Below are positions 24,213 to 38,900 of a stretch of DNA of 64,000 nt, in pieces; position 1 is the stretch's first letter, and each line of letters begins with the position of its first letter. The position numbers and the translations under genes were made by a program. Source of the stretch: Megalonaias nervosa. Lineage: Eukaryota > Mollusca > Bivalvia > Unionida > Unionidae. The notes beneath the pieces were generated by a model that worked only from the letters and a program-made list of their open reading frames with translations, did not search any database and had not been told where the DNA came from. The stretch is from positions 1 through 64,000 of the forward strand of contig JAECUM010004367.1 in assembly GCA_016617855.1 (NCBI GenBank), read 5' to 3'.

Positions 24213-26917
24213 GTAACTACATACTGTTAAAACAAATCGCATGATTTTAGTAAAATAATTTGTGTAATGTCCATTATATTTCAGTGGGTACGGTTTAGAC
24301 CTATCAGCTGTTGAATGTGATGTCTTTTTTTTTTTTTGAGTTGATGTAAGGAAGTATTTCATGCGTGAAGTTGAAATACAAGATAAAACAGTACGATTCC
24401 AATGTCAGCAGCTCATTGGCAGTAATCATCCACTTGGATGCCATTGATTATATTAAATATGTAACTTGTGCTTGTGAATAAATTTACCTTTTTGTGTCTC
24501 AAGAATCACTGCTATTTGAAATATAATCCCTTCTGTTCATTGTAAACTCGGTTCATGTATAAGCTCTCATTAGCTTGAGATTTATTGTGACATTTTTTCT
24601 AGTGGTATTCAGATCCTATTATACTCAATCATCCTTAGGTGATTGGATAAGTTGATTCTATTCCTTTTGGCAACCAATTTTATTCTCCCATATTGTCAGT
24701 ATAATCTGGATGTTTTTCAGAATTTTAGGGTAAGTACAGAGATGCCCATTGTCCTGAATTTGGTGTGAATTTCCCCAGTTGCCAAGCCTGTTCATGAATC
24801 ACACTGCTGTATAAAAAAAATTGGGATTGTTTGTGATAAAACTAAACTGAAAGAAAAATTTGGTGCAAATTGAAGCCATATGTGAGTATTTTTGGTCCTT
24901 TCAAGTCTTTTCTGTTAATTTCTAACATCATCATCAGTTTCCGGCATACAACTTGAGTGTTTTTGGTCCTTTCCAGTCTTTATGGTAATATGCGACATAA
25001 GACCAGTTTCCAGCATATAATGTGATATTATAATCAGATCAGTTTATTTTGTTCCTTTCCCAGTCTTTTTCTGTAATTGGCATCATATGATCACTTTTGC
25101 GCCATTATTCAGAGTGCTTCATTTCGCTTGATTGTTTTCTTTATGACATACTGTGTTGTTTGTGTTTTTCTCCTAATTAGATTTCTGCAGCATTTGTGTT
25201 TATTTACGAACTATTTGCCTTGACTTTAAAATGTTGGACAGTGATTTTAAGCCCATCCTGAAGGCTGTATGGAATCAAATTTAATAAAATTCATTATTTT
25301 AAAGGAATAATAAAACCTCCTTTGTGTTTTAAAGATACAAAAATCCGTCCAAAAAATTGAGAGGGCTGAGAATGGAGCCATGCGGTGTGATAAACAGGGA
25401 TCCGACCTTTGCTGTGTGGAAACAATTTTGGAAAAGGATCTTTCGACAAAGCTGAAAAAAGCCAGAAGCAGTTTGAGGACAATTAACAGAATACACAGAG
25501 CTGTGTATTGTTAGTAGTGTTATATAACTGCACAGACATGTTTTATAATGCTTGTAAATGAATTTTATCATTTTTCTGGCTTCCACGTGGAATTTTTATT
25601 TGCTGCAGTGTTGTGAATTTTTCAATAGAATCATGAAGTTTTACCCTTTTGTCCCCAATTTCCCTGGTTGGCAGTGGGCATCTATGTAATTAATGTCTTT
25701 CCCTTTTTACGTCCTAATGTCTTAAACTATGTAACAAAACAAACTAAAACCAAACAAGCTTTTAATTTTCCAAAAATATAAATTTATTTCCGTAAAATAT
25801 TTAATCAAATAAAGTGAAAGAATTGAAAATAACTTGCAGTATGCATGAATTTCTGTATTTCCTAAATGTACTTTCAGTTTCGCAGTAATCTGGAAACAAT
25901 CAAAAAGTATTCCAAATAAAGGTTCTAATGTGCTTATGTGCTAACACCACTGAAAAATCACTGTTCTGATCTAAAAGTTTTTTCTTTGAGGTAATCTAGT
26001 GAAAGCTGAATGTCACTAGTATTTGAACGTTTCAAGTAATGCAGTGAAATTATTAAATATGCAGTTATAAAAGTACTGTCTGTTTAGAATGAATGGTTTC
26101 AAGCTCAGCAATTTGAACATTCACTGGATAAATAAATCTGTTCATTTCATTGACAATCACAAGAACGAAATATAACTGAAGAATGAAATGTGCATTTAAT
26201 TCCTTTATAGAGCCATTCTATACACATTAACTCTACAATTCTGAATCGCTTGAGAAGATTCCACGTATTTACATTTCTGTCTTGTGAAATATCTTTCAGT
26301 CAGCGTTTGACTAATTGTAAATTATTACAGAGCCAATAAACAACCATGGCGTGCATGACCTTTAGGGTTCAAATGTTCTTTCAGGATCACATGATAGTGA
26401 CATTACCTCCATTCGTCTATTTTGTTGGCCTTCTTTGACTGAATTAGTTCTTGACATGAACTTAGCAATAACCTTGATTTATGTTGTTGTTGTAGGGTTT
26501 AACGCCATTTTTGGGCACAAGATAGCTATACATGGTGGCCAGTATATAAGTGGTGGAGGAAGCCCCAGGGAAAACCCTGGAAAGAACCACTGACTTGTGA
26601 GAAGCTACTAGCGAGCTTACTCATGTATCCACATTGACCGAGCACATGATTCAAACCCATGCTGACAGGGGTGAGATGGCAGTGATCCATAACAGTGAGC
26701 ACCTTAGACCATTTGTCCACTTGGACCCCTCCCCCCTCAATTTGTGGATGGAGAAGGTAGATACATGTACTCCAACTTAAGTACAGGCCTGTCAGCCACA
26801 GAATTAGAGAATTGAAAAATATGTAATTAACCCAAACAACTGAAAAACTATATTATATAATAATATGATTTAGTTAATTTAAAATTCTTCACATCTGGAA
26901 TATTTGTTGTCTCCTAT

Positions 26918-26958
<41 letters not shown>

Positions 26959-29900
26959 GTGTGTGTGTATTATAATGTGGTTGGTAATATAGAGTGAAAT
27001 GTGTCACTAGTAGCCCCTGATGGGAAAAGGCAAAACTGGTTGTTGCAAATGGGTCACCTTTTAAAGCTTGTTTTTTTAAACCCTTTAGCTACGACTACCA
27101 CATCTAAGCGTCACCTGTAAATAGCTCCTGAACCCCACTGACGCATATATGCAGTGTCGATAAGCCTAGTTTACTACCCCAGTGTCGCTTGTGTGCGTGT
27201 AGTTCTGCAGTACTCAAAACCCCAGTGTCGCATCACTGCGGACGTGACCGCTATGTTAACTAAACGTTGATTGGTTGAAAGTACAGATGTTTACATATTT
27301 TTCATTATCATAACCAATGAGAGGACTGGTTACTGAACATTTTGATACAAGTTTGAAAGCTGAGAGGTTAAATTTTAGACATGCGGAAAGGGATTTCCTG
27401 CAATGTACGAAAGACGTGTAGTTGAGATAAACAAAAATGGATTCCGATTCAGATATGAGCGACTTTGAAGGGTTCAATGCAAGCGATATTGAAAAGTTTA
27501 ATGGATCATTCTTAGAAAATGGATCAGATATTGATGTTAGTCCTGTTTCAACACTAGATGTATGTGATTTTGAATCAGATGACGAGGATTTATTTTGTGG
27601 GATTCAAAACAGTTTACGTGACTGGGATTTCTTATATGATGGGATGTAGGAGTAAATAAAGTGGAAGTATATGAATAACAGACACTATATAAGGTAAGCT
27701 GCATTTTATTTCACTGAAATCCAGCTAAAACTAATGAAATAATGAATATAAATGTAACCATGTTTTTATTGTCAGTTTCTGTAGTCAGCCATGATGATGC
27801 TTTAGTATTCAGCCTAGCAAACAGCCTCAGTAGTCTCAGTAACTGATACGATATCACTTAGTAGTAGTGAAACTGCACAACAGCTGTAGTAGCTAAAGGG
27901 TTAACAAATACCATGCACTGAGTACCATTATTATTATTACTTTATCAAGATTTTTATGTGCTCCATACAACAAAATCTTAAGAGTATATGTTGTTCTTTC
28001 TGAAATTTTATGTTCCACTGGCAAGAAAACCCCAAAACATTGACCTTAGTTCATACTATAAATGCTATATTAGGATTAATCGTTTGTTCAACTTGCCAAG
28101 TTCAAAAGGCAGTCGGCTCATGTGAGAAGCCTGTAATGAACAGTAAATCAGAAAAAACCATTTGTAGGTATTTGTTGTGAACCTTGAACCAAAACATCTG
28201 CCTTTCCTGGCACATTTTGAATCTGGAATGGTTCCAACACTAATGAAAAGGGATGTAACTTGTATTTTTTCATGAAGATGAACTTTTTTCTTCCGAGATT
28301 GCTTAATTGACAAGCAAATAGATTAAGATGCCTAACTATACCTAGCTGTCACACTGGCACTTAAGGTGTCTTGTATTTCTGCTGTGATGAAACAACCACT
28401 TTTATCCCCAACCATCAAACAGATTGCTTCAATCCTCTACCTAATAATAAAAATTGCCTTGCTCACAAATTTACTGTACTGTTACCTTGAACTTGCACTG
28501 CCAACAGGACTGGAAGTACAAGTAGAAGTGTTTGCATATTGATTCATGTGATCTAAAGGCAGAGAGAAACACTTGTTTGGTTAGGAACACCTGGGTGCTG
28601 ACTGGAAGGCAGGTGACATTTGCATGGGAGATTGACTGTGGGGAAATGAGAATGGCCATTCTGAACAGGTGACTTCAAAGTAAAGGTGGCTCTTAGGACA
28701 GGTTTGACTAATATGAATTAATAAGATGCTCTTCATTGTGTTGTACCACTCAAAATCATCAATATTGTGTTTGGCAGTCTAACTTCACCCATCATCATTA
28801 ATATTTTTTAATTGCTTTCTGCTTCAGAAATAAACTTTTGTGACAGTCGTGCTTTTAAATGTAGTTATTCGTAACCAATGCAGTTGAAGTTATCACAATG
28901 AATATGGAGTTTACATGTATGTAACTGGGAAAAAATAGTTTAAACAGGTACCTGATAATTGATTTTTTTAAGTTTGTTGCATCCGTTGATACAAGGGTGT
29001 GGTTTTGCAGGTTTACCAGCTGTGAAGCCAGAGTTCATGATGGGACCCCGGTCCAGAGCCAGAAAAAGACCCAAGTCTCCTTCAAGCTCAGATGATAGTG
29101 ATGAAGACTGGACTCCAACTATGCATCAGACAAAATTAAAAGGTGAGAATTTATTAGTGAAGGATTGCATTTGCTATTCGTCAACTGAAGGTTGGCTGGT
29201 CCAACTCATTGCCCTATGTTTCGGGCAGATCATGCCATTGCTTACAGTAGATCCCATTATATACGCCCATAAAATTAATGCACCAAGGGAAGTATAAGGG
29301 AAAATTATGAAGGCATGTATACCTTTAATCTGATAGAGAGGGTCCAAACCATAATTAAATGTCCTGATTACTCGGTGGATTATTATTATTATTTTTTTAA
29401 TAAAAATGAACGGGGTCTTGAGTGATCTTTAACAATTGCACAGGTTGCTTTGCTTGGACTATTTGTTCAACTCACACCTCTCCCTCGCTTCTCCTAAACC
29501 CATACATGTCTAAACTCTGGATTGTCCAAAAATAACAGTGTGCTCTGTGTATCAGGTAATGTTTCTTGGTCAAGAGGTTAAAAATAAGTTTCACATTATA
29601 CTCTATTGCAATAGTCATGAGGTAAAAACTATAAATGACTTATCTTCCATTCTTGTTTATTAACATCTTTTATTATATAAAAATGTATAGTATAGGCAGT
29701 TTTTGTGAACATGTGCTTCCAGTCACATGACTGTGACCTTCATGTAGCACCTTTCATCATTTATAAAGGCTGCAATTTCTGTCAACAATTGATAGACTTG
29801 ATTGGCCTATTTTCTCTGACCAGTGATGATCCCAGATTCTTGTAACAGTCATGTGACCATGCTACCTTTTACTTATAAATATTCACTATTATTAAAGAAA

Positions 29901-32900
29901 CACTTTTTATCTTCAGTTTTAGATCTATAGGTTTGAGAGTTATCTTCAGACAAGACATGAACTAATCAAACTACAGCAGTAATATCAAATTGAGAGCTTA
30001 GGCCGCCCTCATAATTGTGTACCCAGTTTGCAATTCCCAAATAAGTGTTGACAGTTAATTTTTCATATCTCCACATTTTGAAGCCATTCATTTTTTATGG
30101 ATTGGCTTTTGTGTATTTGGAAATTAGTTAGGTTTACCCTAAATTTTGAATAGATTGTTGATTCCCATTCTTTTTACCCTGTTTTCTCTTTCTCATTTTA
30201 TACTGATCACAGTTTATAAGGAAAAACAATGGAGAATTTAATTTAGTTAAGTGAGATCATGATATTTATCCAAGTGTTACACAAGACTCCAAATTGCAGG
30301 TGAAATGTCATGTCTGAATCTGGCAGAGTGGTGGGAAATAGTGAGAAGCAAGTTAGAGGTCAAATTTTTTAATGGCAAAATAATGTCAATGGTTTCCTAA
30401 AGCATAGTTTTTAGGTTTTGCTAATGGTAAATTAGTCATTGCAAATGGCAGATGAAGTAAGGTGAAAGTCAGCTGCTTAATGATGTTGAAATATGCTGCT
30501 AATCGTTAGAGATTTTCCTACTGAATTGTTTTAGGATATAGATTACACTTACTTGCAACATAAAAAGTAATAAAGTAATAAAAAGTTGTACGTGTCATTT
30601 TATTATCATTACTTTAATATCACACATGATATAAATTTGAGAATATTCTAGAAAAGATGGCTGTTACATAAGATAGCACAAAGGTGTTGCTGTCCATTGT
30701 AGAATTATATGTACTTTCCTAACACTGTTTTCATTTATATATGAAAATTTCCAAGACTGTAGGCAAGTTTCTTACTTACCCTTGCTGAATCAGGGATGGC
30801 ACTGGCTTTTAAAAGGTTGTCGCCCAAAAAATTTACAACCTTAATATCTTGTTGACAGTTTTTTTTGAAATCTCACCAAGCAAGGAGTCAGTATTTTTGA
30901 ATGTCTATTAAAGTAGTAGGCAATAAGAATTTGCAGTTAAGAAAGGGGGTACTTTTTATGATCTAATTTACAGTGTAAAATGAGTCGTGAATAATGTGTA
31001 TGATGATCTTATTCATTCAGGAATTAAATGCCCCCATTTGCTGGCATGCTTTCACAAAATAAAACTCTGTCCACCACTTAAGAAATTTATTTTTGCTTGG
31101 CTTTGCTATCTTCATTGATAGCTTCCTAAATCACCTTACAAAATGATTCACACTTGAACACTATCCTGAAAACTGAAATAATCATGCTTTGCATTTTATA
31201 TACGAGTAAAATCGGTCTTCTAAGAACAATGTCACTGTTCAAAAACTTGGCAATAATATTTAACCCTTTGCTTTACATATAAAAATCTAACACTCTTATC
31301 TGTGCCTCACATATGACATCATAGTCTTACTCCCCAGAAAAAAAAAAAAAAAAACAAACTCTAAAGCAACATCATCTTGCATATCTTGAAGAGTATCTAA
31401 ATAAGATAATTCTTACTACTGCATGTGAGTATTTGTTATCGCTGCTGGATTTCTGCAAGTTGCTATTACTCATCATTTCATGATGAATACATACCAACTT
31501 GTGCTTTGAAACGTAAAGCATTAATATGTAAATACCAGTATGTATTAATTTTGTCAACATACTCAATAAAAGCAGCTTTTAAAATACATTTTGTGAAGAT
31601 TTTAACAGCCATGCTTACATTATATTGTTCATAATATCAGTCTGGAACCATAAGTGTCATTAGTAACGATTCACTTGTTAAGAAGGATCTAGTTCATTTA
31701 CAGACCTGCCAACATGTTTTTGCCACGAGTCTTACAAATATTTGCTGTTAAAATATGGGCTTAAGAATAAAAACACAAATTACGAAAATATGATTTTTTG
31801 CTGTGAAATGCAGATACTGGCTTGTCTATGTTTCATTCAGCTCTTGATTTCATATTAGATTAAGTAGTATATGTCAGGAAACCAGGCTAACTGTGCTGGA
31901 GTACCTCAAAAGCTTTAAACTGCATATTTTGTGATGCAAAACATCGGCATGATCAAGCTGCTGCTTTTGTGGGGGTATTTTTGTTTTCTTAAATGGCGTC
32001 CAATAGGCAAGTGGTGAGGACAAGGGGAGATTAAATATCTTAAAATGTTTTAATAGTACAGAAGAATAAAATCGAATATTCAGATTCTTGTGGGAAAAGC
32101 AGGAAGAGCAACAATTGTGTTTGGTGGACATCATGTATTGATTTGAGTATGTCACATGGAGCGAAAGATAATTGCCATCGCCACTGCTTTTTTTAAGGAT
32201 TACATCATGATGAGAGATATCAAGAAGCCAATGAGCTCTGTAGGGATTGTAACTGTAGTTTGTGAAGGTTAAAATAAACTTCACAGAGTTTTGAGTTGAG
32301 CATGAAAAATGGCCCAACTTGATGGGGAAATATTGACTGCCTTACCGAGATGGTCTTGTTAGGGTTGGCAGGTCTTTATTCATAGATCAGCTTTAATGCA
32401 TCAGTTCATCATCAGTGATTAGCTAAGTAATGTTTTGTCAGCAACAATGCAATTAAACATTAAGGTTATTATATACTTAGAGCTAGAAATATTCAAACTT
32501 TCAGTGTTACTAATTATAGAATTTTCAAGCACAGCTCAGTTGCCTTAAAAAGAACCCCATATTTTCTCAAATTATTCATTCACTTGGCCTTTTTTCTATG
32601 CTTGGGCATATTAAAAGGTTATTACAAATGTTTCAAAGTGTGTAATTGTTATTTGTCATTGGTAATGTGGTTAAGCATAGGGTAACTCTGTCTTATTATA
32701 CATAAGTGTAATAATAAAAAAGATCAGCTTACCAAATGATATTTCATTCTATTAAGGAGCTGATCATGAATATAAATATCTACTAATAACTCACTTGTTC
32801 TCAAATTTTGTGCTTATCAAGTTAAAAGTGAAACATGACAATATATGCTTTTTATGCATTTTGATCTTTCAAAAGCTAGTTTTAGTGAGATCCATTGGTC

Positions 32901-35900
32901 ATCATATGTACCTGATCTTTAATAACAGCTGGTGGAAAATTGTCGAAGCAAAATGCAATAATTTCTAAATATAGATTGGATTGTAAAGCCTGTCAAAATG
33001 CTTTCTTTGGCAAGAAGTTTGGGTGTTGGAATCCTAGAGGAACTGTGCAATTACATTGTTTTAACTTCTTATGGGTGATTTTATTTAGGGGATTGCAAAC
33101 TTTGATCAGAAATCACATGGTAGGGTTGGGGGTTATTAATTTGATGTAAGGTGTTGGCATAGATAAAGCTTCACATACAGTGATCTGGAAACTGAACCAA
33201 AAGTAGTCCACAGTATTTACCGATGTGTAACAAATTCCAGATCAGTATCACATGATCATTTTTATCCAACCAGATTACAGAAAAATCATTCACTTCATAG
33301 CAGTTGGAATTACATCGTGTTACAGGGCTCATTAAAGCGATCACAGTTTAAAAAGTCCAGTTTAAAGGACAACTCTCATGTCTCATGATTGTCGTATAAC
33401 ATTGATATAATTTCGTTTAAATTTTATTGAAATATTACAGTGGTTAATAAAGTGCTGTATAAGTCATATCCATTATTTGATTTGAAACCTTTTGCAATAT
33501 CTGAAAAATTGCTGAAATTTCAGCAAAGTAGTATATAATAACTCATAAATTTCAGTTACATTTCACTAGTGATGCCATTTCTTCATTTATTAGAAGTAAA
33601 AATACCATTCATTAGTCAACAATTCGAAATCTGCTTGAAAGCTACCTATGACTTAGATAATGAGAAACATTACATTCAGCTACAGAACATCACATCATTC
33701 AGCTACAAATACAACTCTGCCTGTTCTGGTTAAGTTGGTGGATTAAACAAGTATTTGGGCCAGGTTTTCTCTCCAGAGAGGTCACAAGTTAAAGAGGATA
33801 GGCTGTGCAAGAAGCAAGAAAACAAAGGGCAACTAATGTTTACCTCATGGAACTTGTGGGCTATATGATGGGGACATTCTTCCAGTTTGTGTAACCAAAT
33901 ATGTATCTCTTTTTAAGTTCTAAATTACATATTTTCCAAAAGATAATGCATAAATAAATAAATAAAATCGGATTAAAAAGGGTGGATTGAATGGCAAGTG
34001 ATATGGGTAGTGTACTGTTTGTGTAGTGGTGTGCTAATTTTATTTTCTTGCTTTTATTACTTTTATAACCATAAACGAAGTAATAACATAGGGGCTATAT
34101 TTCGGATCTGATGTTAATTTATTTTGGAATATATGCAGGATCATCATGATCTTGGAAGAGTTTGATAACAAGCGAAATGCATGCATGTTACAGATACACT
34201 GCCAGGGTGTGCAATTGCACAATTCTTGCAAATTTTGTATTAATTTGCTCACTTGGAGAGCAGTGATGTGTGAGAATTCCTGCAAATTAGTTTGCACATA
34301 TGAAAATGTACTCTGCACAATGTACTATTTTCAGTGAATCCTTTACCCATGTAGTGTTTGTCACAGCATAAGTCATGCTAGTTGTGGTATAGTAGCACTT
34401 TTTGAGACATGTCTTTTTTCGGATAGGCAACAGGTTACACATCTGGGTTCTTCAGCTTGGCATAAATGGTTGTTAAACTAAATTTGATTGGTACATTTGG
34501 CATGGCCCTGGAACAAGCAGTCATAGTTTGAACCTTGAATAAAGGAAAGTTTTATAAATGTGTCAGACCTGCCAACTCTTATGATTTTGCCATAAGTCTT
34601 AAGAAAATTACCCTTAAAATACAGACTTGCCAAAATTACGGAAAAATGATCATTGCCGAAAAATCCGGATAATTGGTTCATCTGTGTTTGATATGGATCT
34701 GGGTATCATATTAGAATTAGTAAAATTGGTCAGGGAACCAGACTAACTTTACAGCAGCACCCCAGGTGCTTTAAACTGCACCTGTTTGTTCATGCGATGT
34801 GTCTGCATGATCAAACTGTTGATTATAGAATTTTTTTAAAAATGGCATCCAGAAAGTGATGCATGTTTTAAGATGAAAGGGAAAATAAGCTTCTAAAAAC
34901 TATTAATAATCAACACAGAAGAATGAAAAGGAGTATTCAGATTCAGTGTATCCCCCAGGGGTGTAAAACTGAGGGTAAATAAAACCCCTTGGTGTCAGAA
35001 CTGGGGTCAGATTAAAAATGGGGGGGTCAAAAATGTACCGACAAAGTTTCATCTGACCCATACTTTTTTAACTTGAAATAGGATATTGCAACTTCCACAA
35101 CATACCCACTCTCTCTCTCTCTTTCTCAAAAAATACAAATAAACCAACACACACAATTAACACACAAATGCATTTATTAGTTCATTTGCCTTTTAGTTTA
35201 AATTTGTACTTTTAACAGTCTCCTTATAATCTTTTTATAGCAATATTATAGACCAACACATTACATATAAGCCAATACAAAAAGCCAAATAAATCTTTTT
35301 AAACCAAATTACAGTTAATTTACTGCCTGTGATAACATGTGTACTATCATCGGTTTCATTGAACTTCGTCCTAAAACACATTTATCCAAAAATCAAAGAT
35401 TCATCTTCTCTTTCATAAATTACACTTGAACTTTTAGATCTTTCTTTCATTGCAGCAAAGTTAAAAACCAACAAAATCTGCAATGATCCCTTGACTTTGT
35501 AATCCAAATAATGCATTTGTCTCTGCAAGTTTACTGATTTCATTGTTGTGAAAGAATGTCTCGGGTGATAATGTATTCTACAGATATCTTGTGGCGAACA
35601 AGGGCAGATTTTTTAAAATTCTTAAACCCTGTCACGAAAGGATTATTCACTTTTGCAGTCTTTGCAATCATGCGATCAGAAGTCACACCAGTAATCCCAA
35701 TGGATGTGCCGAATTCCAGTCAAGGGAATTATTTTCTCCATTTTGCATTAAAGTTAGATCCACAGTTACTCTTTTGTGCTCTGCTTCTTTCACTTTCGTG
35801 GCTAATGATTCTTAGTGCATGCCATTTTAATCTGGAGATCACTTTCTAGTGCAAAAAGCATTGAGGTTAACCATCTGGACGACATCCTTCTGAAGTCAAT

Positions 35901-38900
35901 GGAAATCGCGTGACAGCTCGCGAACTTAGGGGAAGCTACTACGTCATAACATTGCCTATGCTAGTCTGGTTCTCTGTTTCGTATGCTCCATATAGCGGAG
36001 TTCAATGCAGGGAGCATACCAAACAGGGAACCAGACTATGCCTATGCTCGAAGTATACACAGTGCCATCCCTCATCCAAAGCATTGGATATTAAATAAAT
36101 CTTGATTGCATTTTGCAAATCCTTTGCATCAGAAAAACGCACAAATGTGCGAAAAGGGAAACACTGCAGATTCTTGTGAATAAGAGCTGGAAAGGACACA
36201 ATTATGTTTATTGAATATCATGTGCCAATATGAGCATGTCTCGTGGCGGGAGATATGATTGTCGTCGTCATGTGAAATGGATAAAGAATTAGGTCAAGTT
36301 GAGAGATAGCAACAAGCCATTGAGTTGCATAGAGTTTGAAACTAAAGTTTGTGCAACTGTGGTAAATAAAGTCTACTCGTACTTTCCAAACTTTTCAGTT
36401 GAATATAATGTCTATCGTCGCTGCGTCAAACTTTTACTTATGTTTTACAGCTTTACAATGGCAGTTATTGATATTTTGTTACACCTTACTGAAAATTGGT
36501 CAAACTTGCAGAGAAAAATGAACTGCCTTACTGAGACGGACTCGTCAGGGTTGGCAGTTCTGATGTGTGTTTAAAATTTTGGGTTCCCGTAAGAAAGCCC
36601 CAAATAGCTGATTCCCATATTAGTTTATCTTCAGATACTGGCTGATGAGAGTGATGACAACAGTGATTTTTGAAGTACAAAGGATATTAGAATATTGGAG
36701 CTGGGAAGGTGTTAATGGAGATATTAGTGAATGACTTTGAGCCAGAAAATGGTGTTAAATATGAGTCTGATGTACATAATGGATGGACAAGAATAGACGG
36801 CATTCTGGTCAAACTCTTTTTCAGTGCTATTTTGAAATTAAATCTAGAAAAGGTAGAATACAGGCATGAAGACAATTTAAAGTAGTGTGATTTTCATTTC
36901 TTTTCTCAAACAATTTAGCTCTGCGGGATCTTGTGCTACAAAAGTGTATAGCCCTATAAGGGTTATAAAAGAAAAAAAAACAAATGAAATTAACAAATAA
37001 AGATATTTATCTGATCAAACAATACATTTTTCTCTGAACAAGGAAACTGGCATTGATGGACTTAAAAACCCTAATAAAAACATACTGGAACGGATGAGAA
37101 ATCTGGCATAGTAAAGCAGATTCAAGAAAGTAAAATATGGGCAAGGCTTACATTACTGAAAACTTCAATTTGGATCAAGAAGTATCCAAAAGATAACATT
37201 GAGCTGTGGAAAATTGTACATAACAGTCATAAAGAATTGTTGTTTCCCATGTAATGTTCAAGCTGGCTAAGCTAGTTATGTATATGCCCTTTCAGACAGC
37301 AGACTGACAACTACCATTCTCACAACCAGTTCAGTAACTATTTATCAAGATTTTATGAAAATTGATCCCAGTACAAGTAGTACTTCAGATGAAGATGAAC
37401 ATAATGTCTGAGTTTCAAATGATTCCTCATAAAAGGCTTGTTTTGCCATCTATTGCACATATTTCAAATTCATGCATGGGGAAATCAAGAACTATGCCAT
37501 GAAATTAATGGGGAGTTTCCATTTCATTGGGCAATTACATATTTCAATTCCCTGTGTCAGCTTGACAATAAATTGTTTGCACTGGGCCTTGAAAACCATC
37601 ACTGATAACTCTCCAAGTTGTGAAAAAAAATGTTTGAATAGCAAGGTATTTCTTTGTTAAGGAGTTGAATTTTTTTTTATTTCATTATGATGTAACATTA
37701 ATCTGGTGTTTTTATTGTTCAGAACAAATTACTAACCATGTTGTTTGCTGTGGCACTGGTTTGGTTTGGATTTTGTCTGTTTCTGTTTATAGTTGAATGT
37801 AAATCATGCAATCTAACCATTCTGAAATTGAAAGCTTTAACTCTCACCAAGCCACTAAAACTGAAATTGATTGTGTTGCCATGTTTTCTAGCATGAAATA
37901 GTTCATGCGATACAACGGATCCATATTGTTTTAAACTTGTGCATAAGCATAGCCTTTCTCAAAAATATTCATTCACTTGCTGTTAACATTTTAATATCAT
38001 TCATTGAATTTTGGATGTTTTCAACATTGTCTGAGTCTTGCAAGTTCTTTTTTTGGAAGTTGAATCATTTGTAAATATTTGTGTTAGAAGTGTTTCCCAG
38101 ATAACATTACAGTAGGGTAGATATGGTTGTATATAGCATTTGTAGTATATTAACCTATGTTTAGTTGATAAATGTGGCCTTATCTTGCTAAATGTCCACA
38201 GCCTATGAATCGTTATGGGATGTGGGGTCCCTCCACCTCAAAGGCAATTAATCCTTTATGCCTCCATGGAAAACTGGACCCTTGATCCATCATAGAGCTG
38301 ATGCTGCAGTTCACTTGTAAGGTTGCGTCAACTAGGAAGTCATGTCAGTAGCTTATAACATGCATGTCAAAGTTATAAGCCAGTCGATGTTTATACGAGC
38401 CTCTTGTTTTCATTTAGGTCAGTTTGTTATTTTTGCAGTGGAGGTCCTCCAGTGCCATAAACTATTCATCTATTTTGAAACAAGATACACTGTTGAATTA
38501 TTTTTCCTTTTTAGCTAAAAAGATGTTGAAGTTTACTATCACATCCAAAGGAACCAATATCTCGCAAGCAAAAAAGAGTTTGAGCACAGAAGGAAAGAAG
38601 AATAGTGGATCACTTGAGGTAGCAATTTTAGCACTGTTAAGATAAAATATATTTCACTGGGCACTTTTCATTTAAATATTGACAGTTGGAGAATTGAGCG
38701 TGGTGGAAATGTCAGTGAAGATCATAACATTAATAGGATGAATCACCAAGAATAACCAGCAGGAGTCAATAGATGGCTATATTTTGCCATATATTTGTAC
38801 AAGAATCTCAACATACAATTCCAGAATTTTGAAAAATTGAATTTTCTACAGCATTTTGTGGAAGTTGATTTGTTTTCTTGTTTATGAATGTCCTATTGAC

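Larger units (their letters stand above)
24213..29010 (+). other. PRDM9: PRDM9-like intron 1
   Basis: A 4.8-kb intron with GT...AG borders. It holds a degenerate ~75-bp tandem repeat (24885-25110), a SINE (26481-26730), a (TA)n run and a piggyBac-like remnant (27082-27900). Confidence 0.7.
34564..36562 (+). mobile_element. MITE, CAGACCTGCC family, copy interrupted by another element
   Basis: The outer ends CAGACCTGCCAACTC and TTGGCAGTTCTG are flanked by the perfect 6-bp duplication ATGTGT (34558-34563, 36563-36568). The MITE body stops at 34943 and resumes at 36167. Confidence 0.85.
29143..38514 (+). other. PRDM9: PRDM9-like intron 2 (9.4 kb)
   Basis: The largest intron in view. It contains two MITE copies (31701, 34564), the second interrupted by a further element that itself holds a mini-MITE. 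The rest (29143-31700, 32376-34204, 36569-38514) is AT-rich with no gene recognised. Confidence 0.7.

Noticed and set aside
31261..31290. Possible further piggyBac end (TTTAACCCTTTGC)
   Set aside because: No inverted partner with TTAA is found nearby; too short to call.
31874..32317. 147-codon minus-strand ORF
   Set aside because: It lies wholly inside a diverged MITE copy; other copies do not keep the frame.
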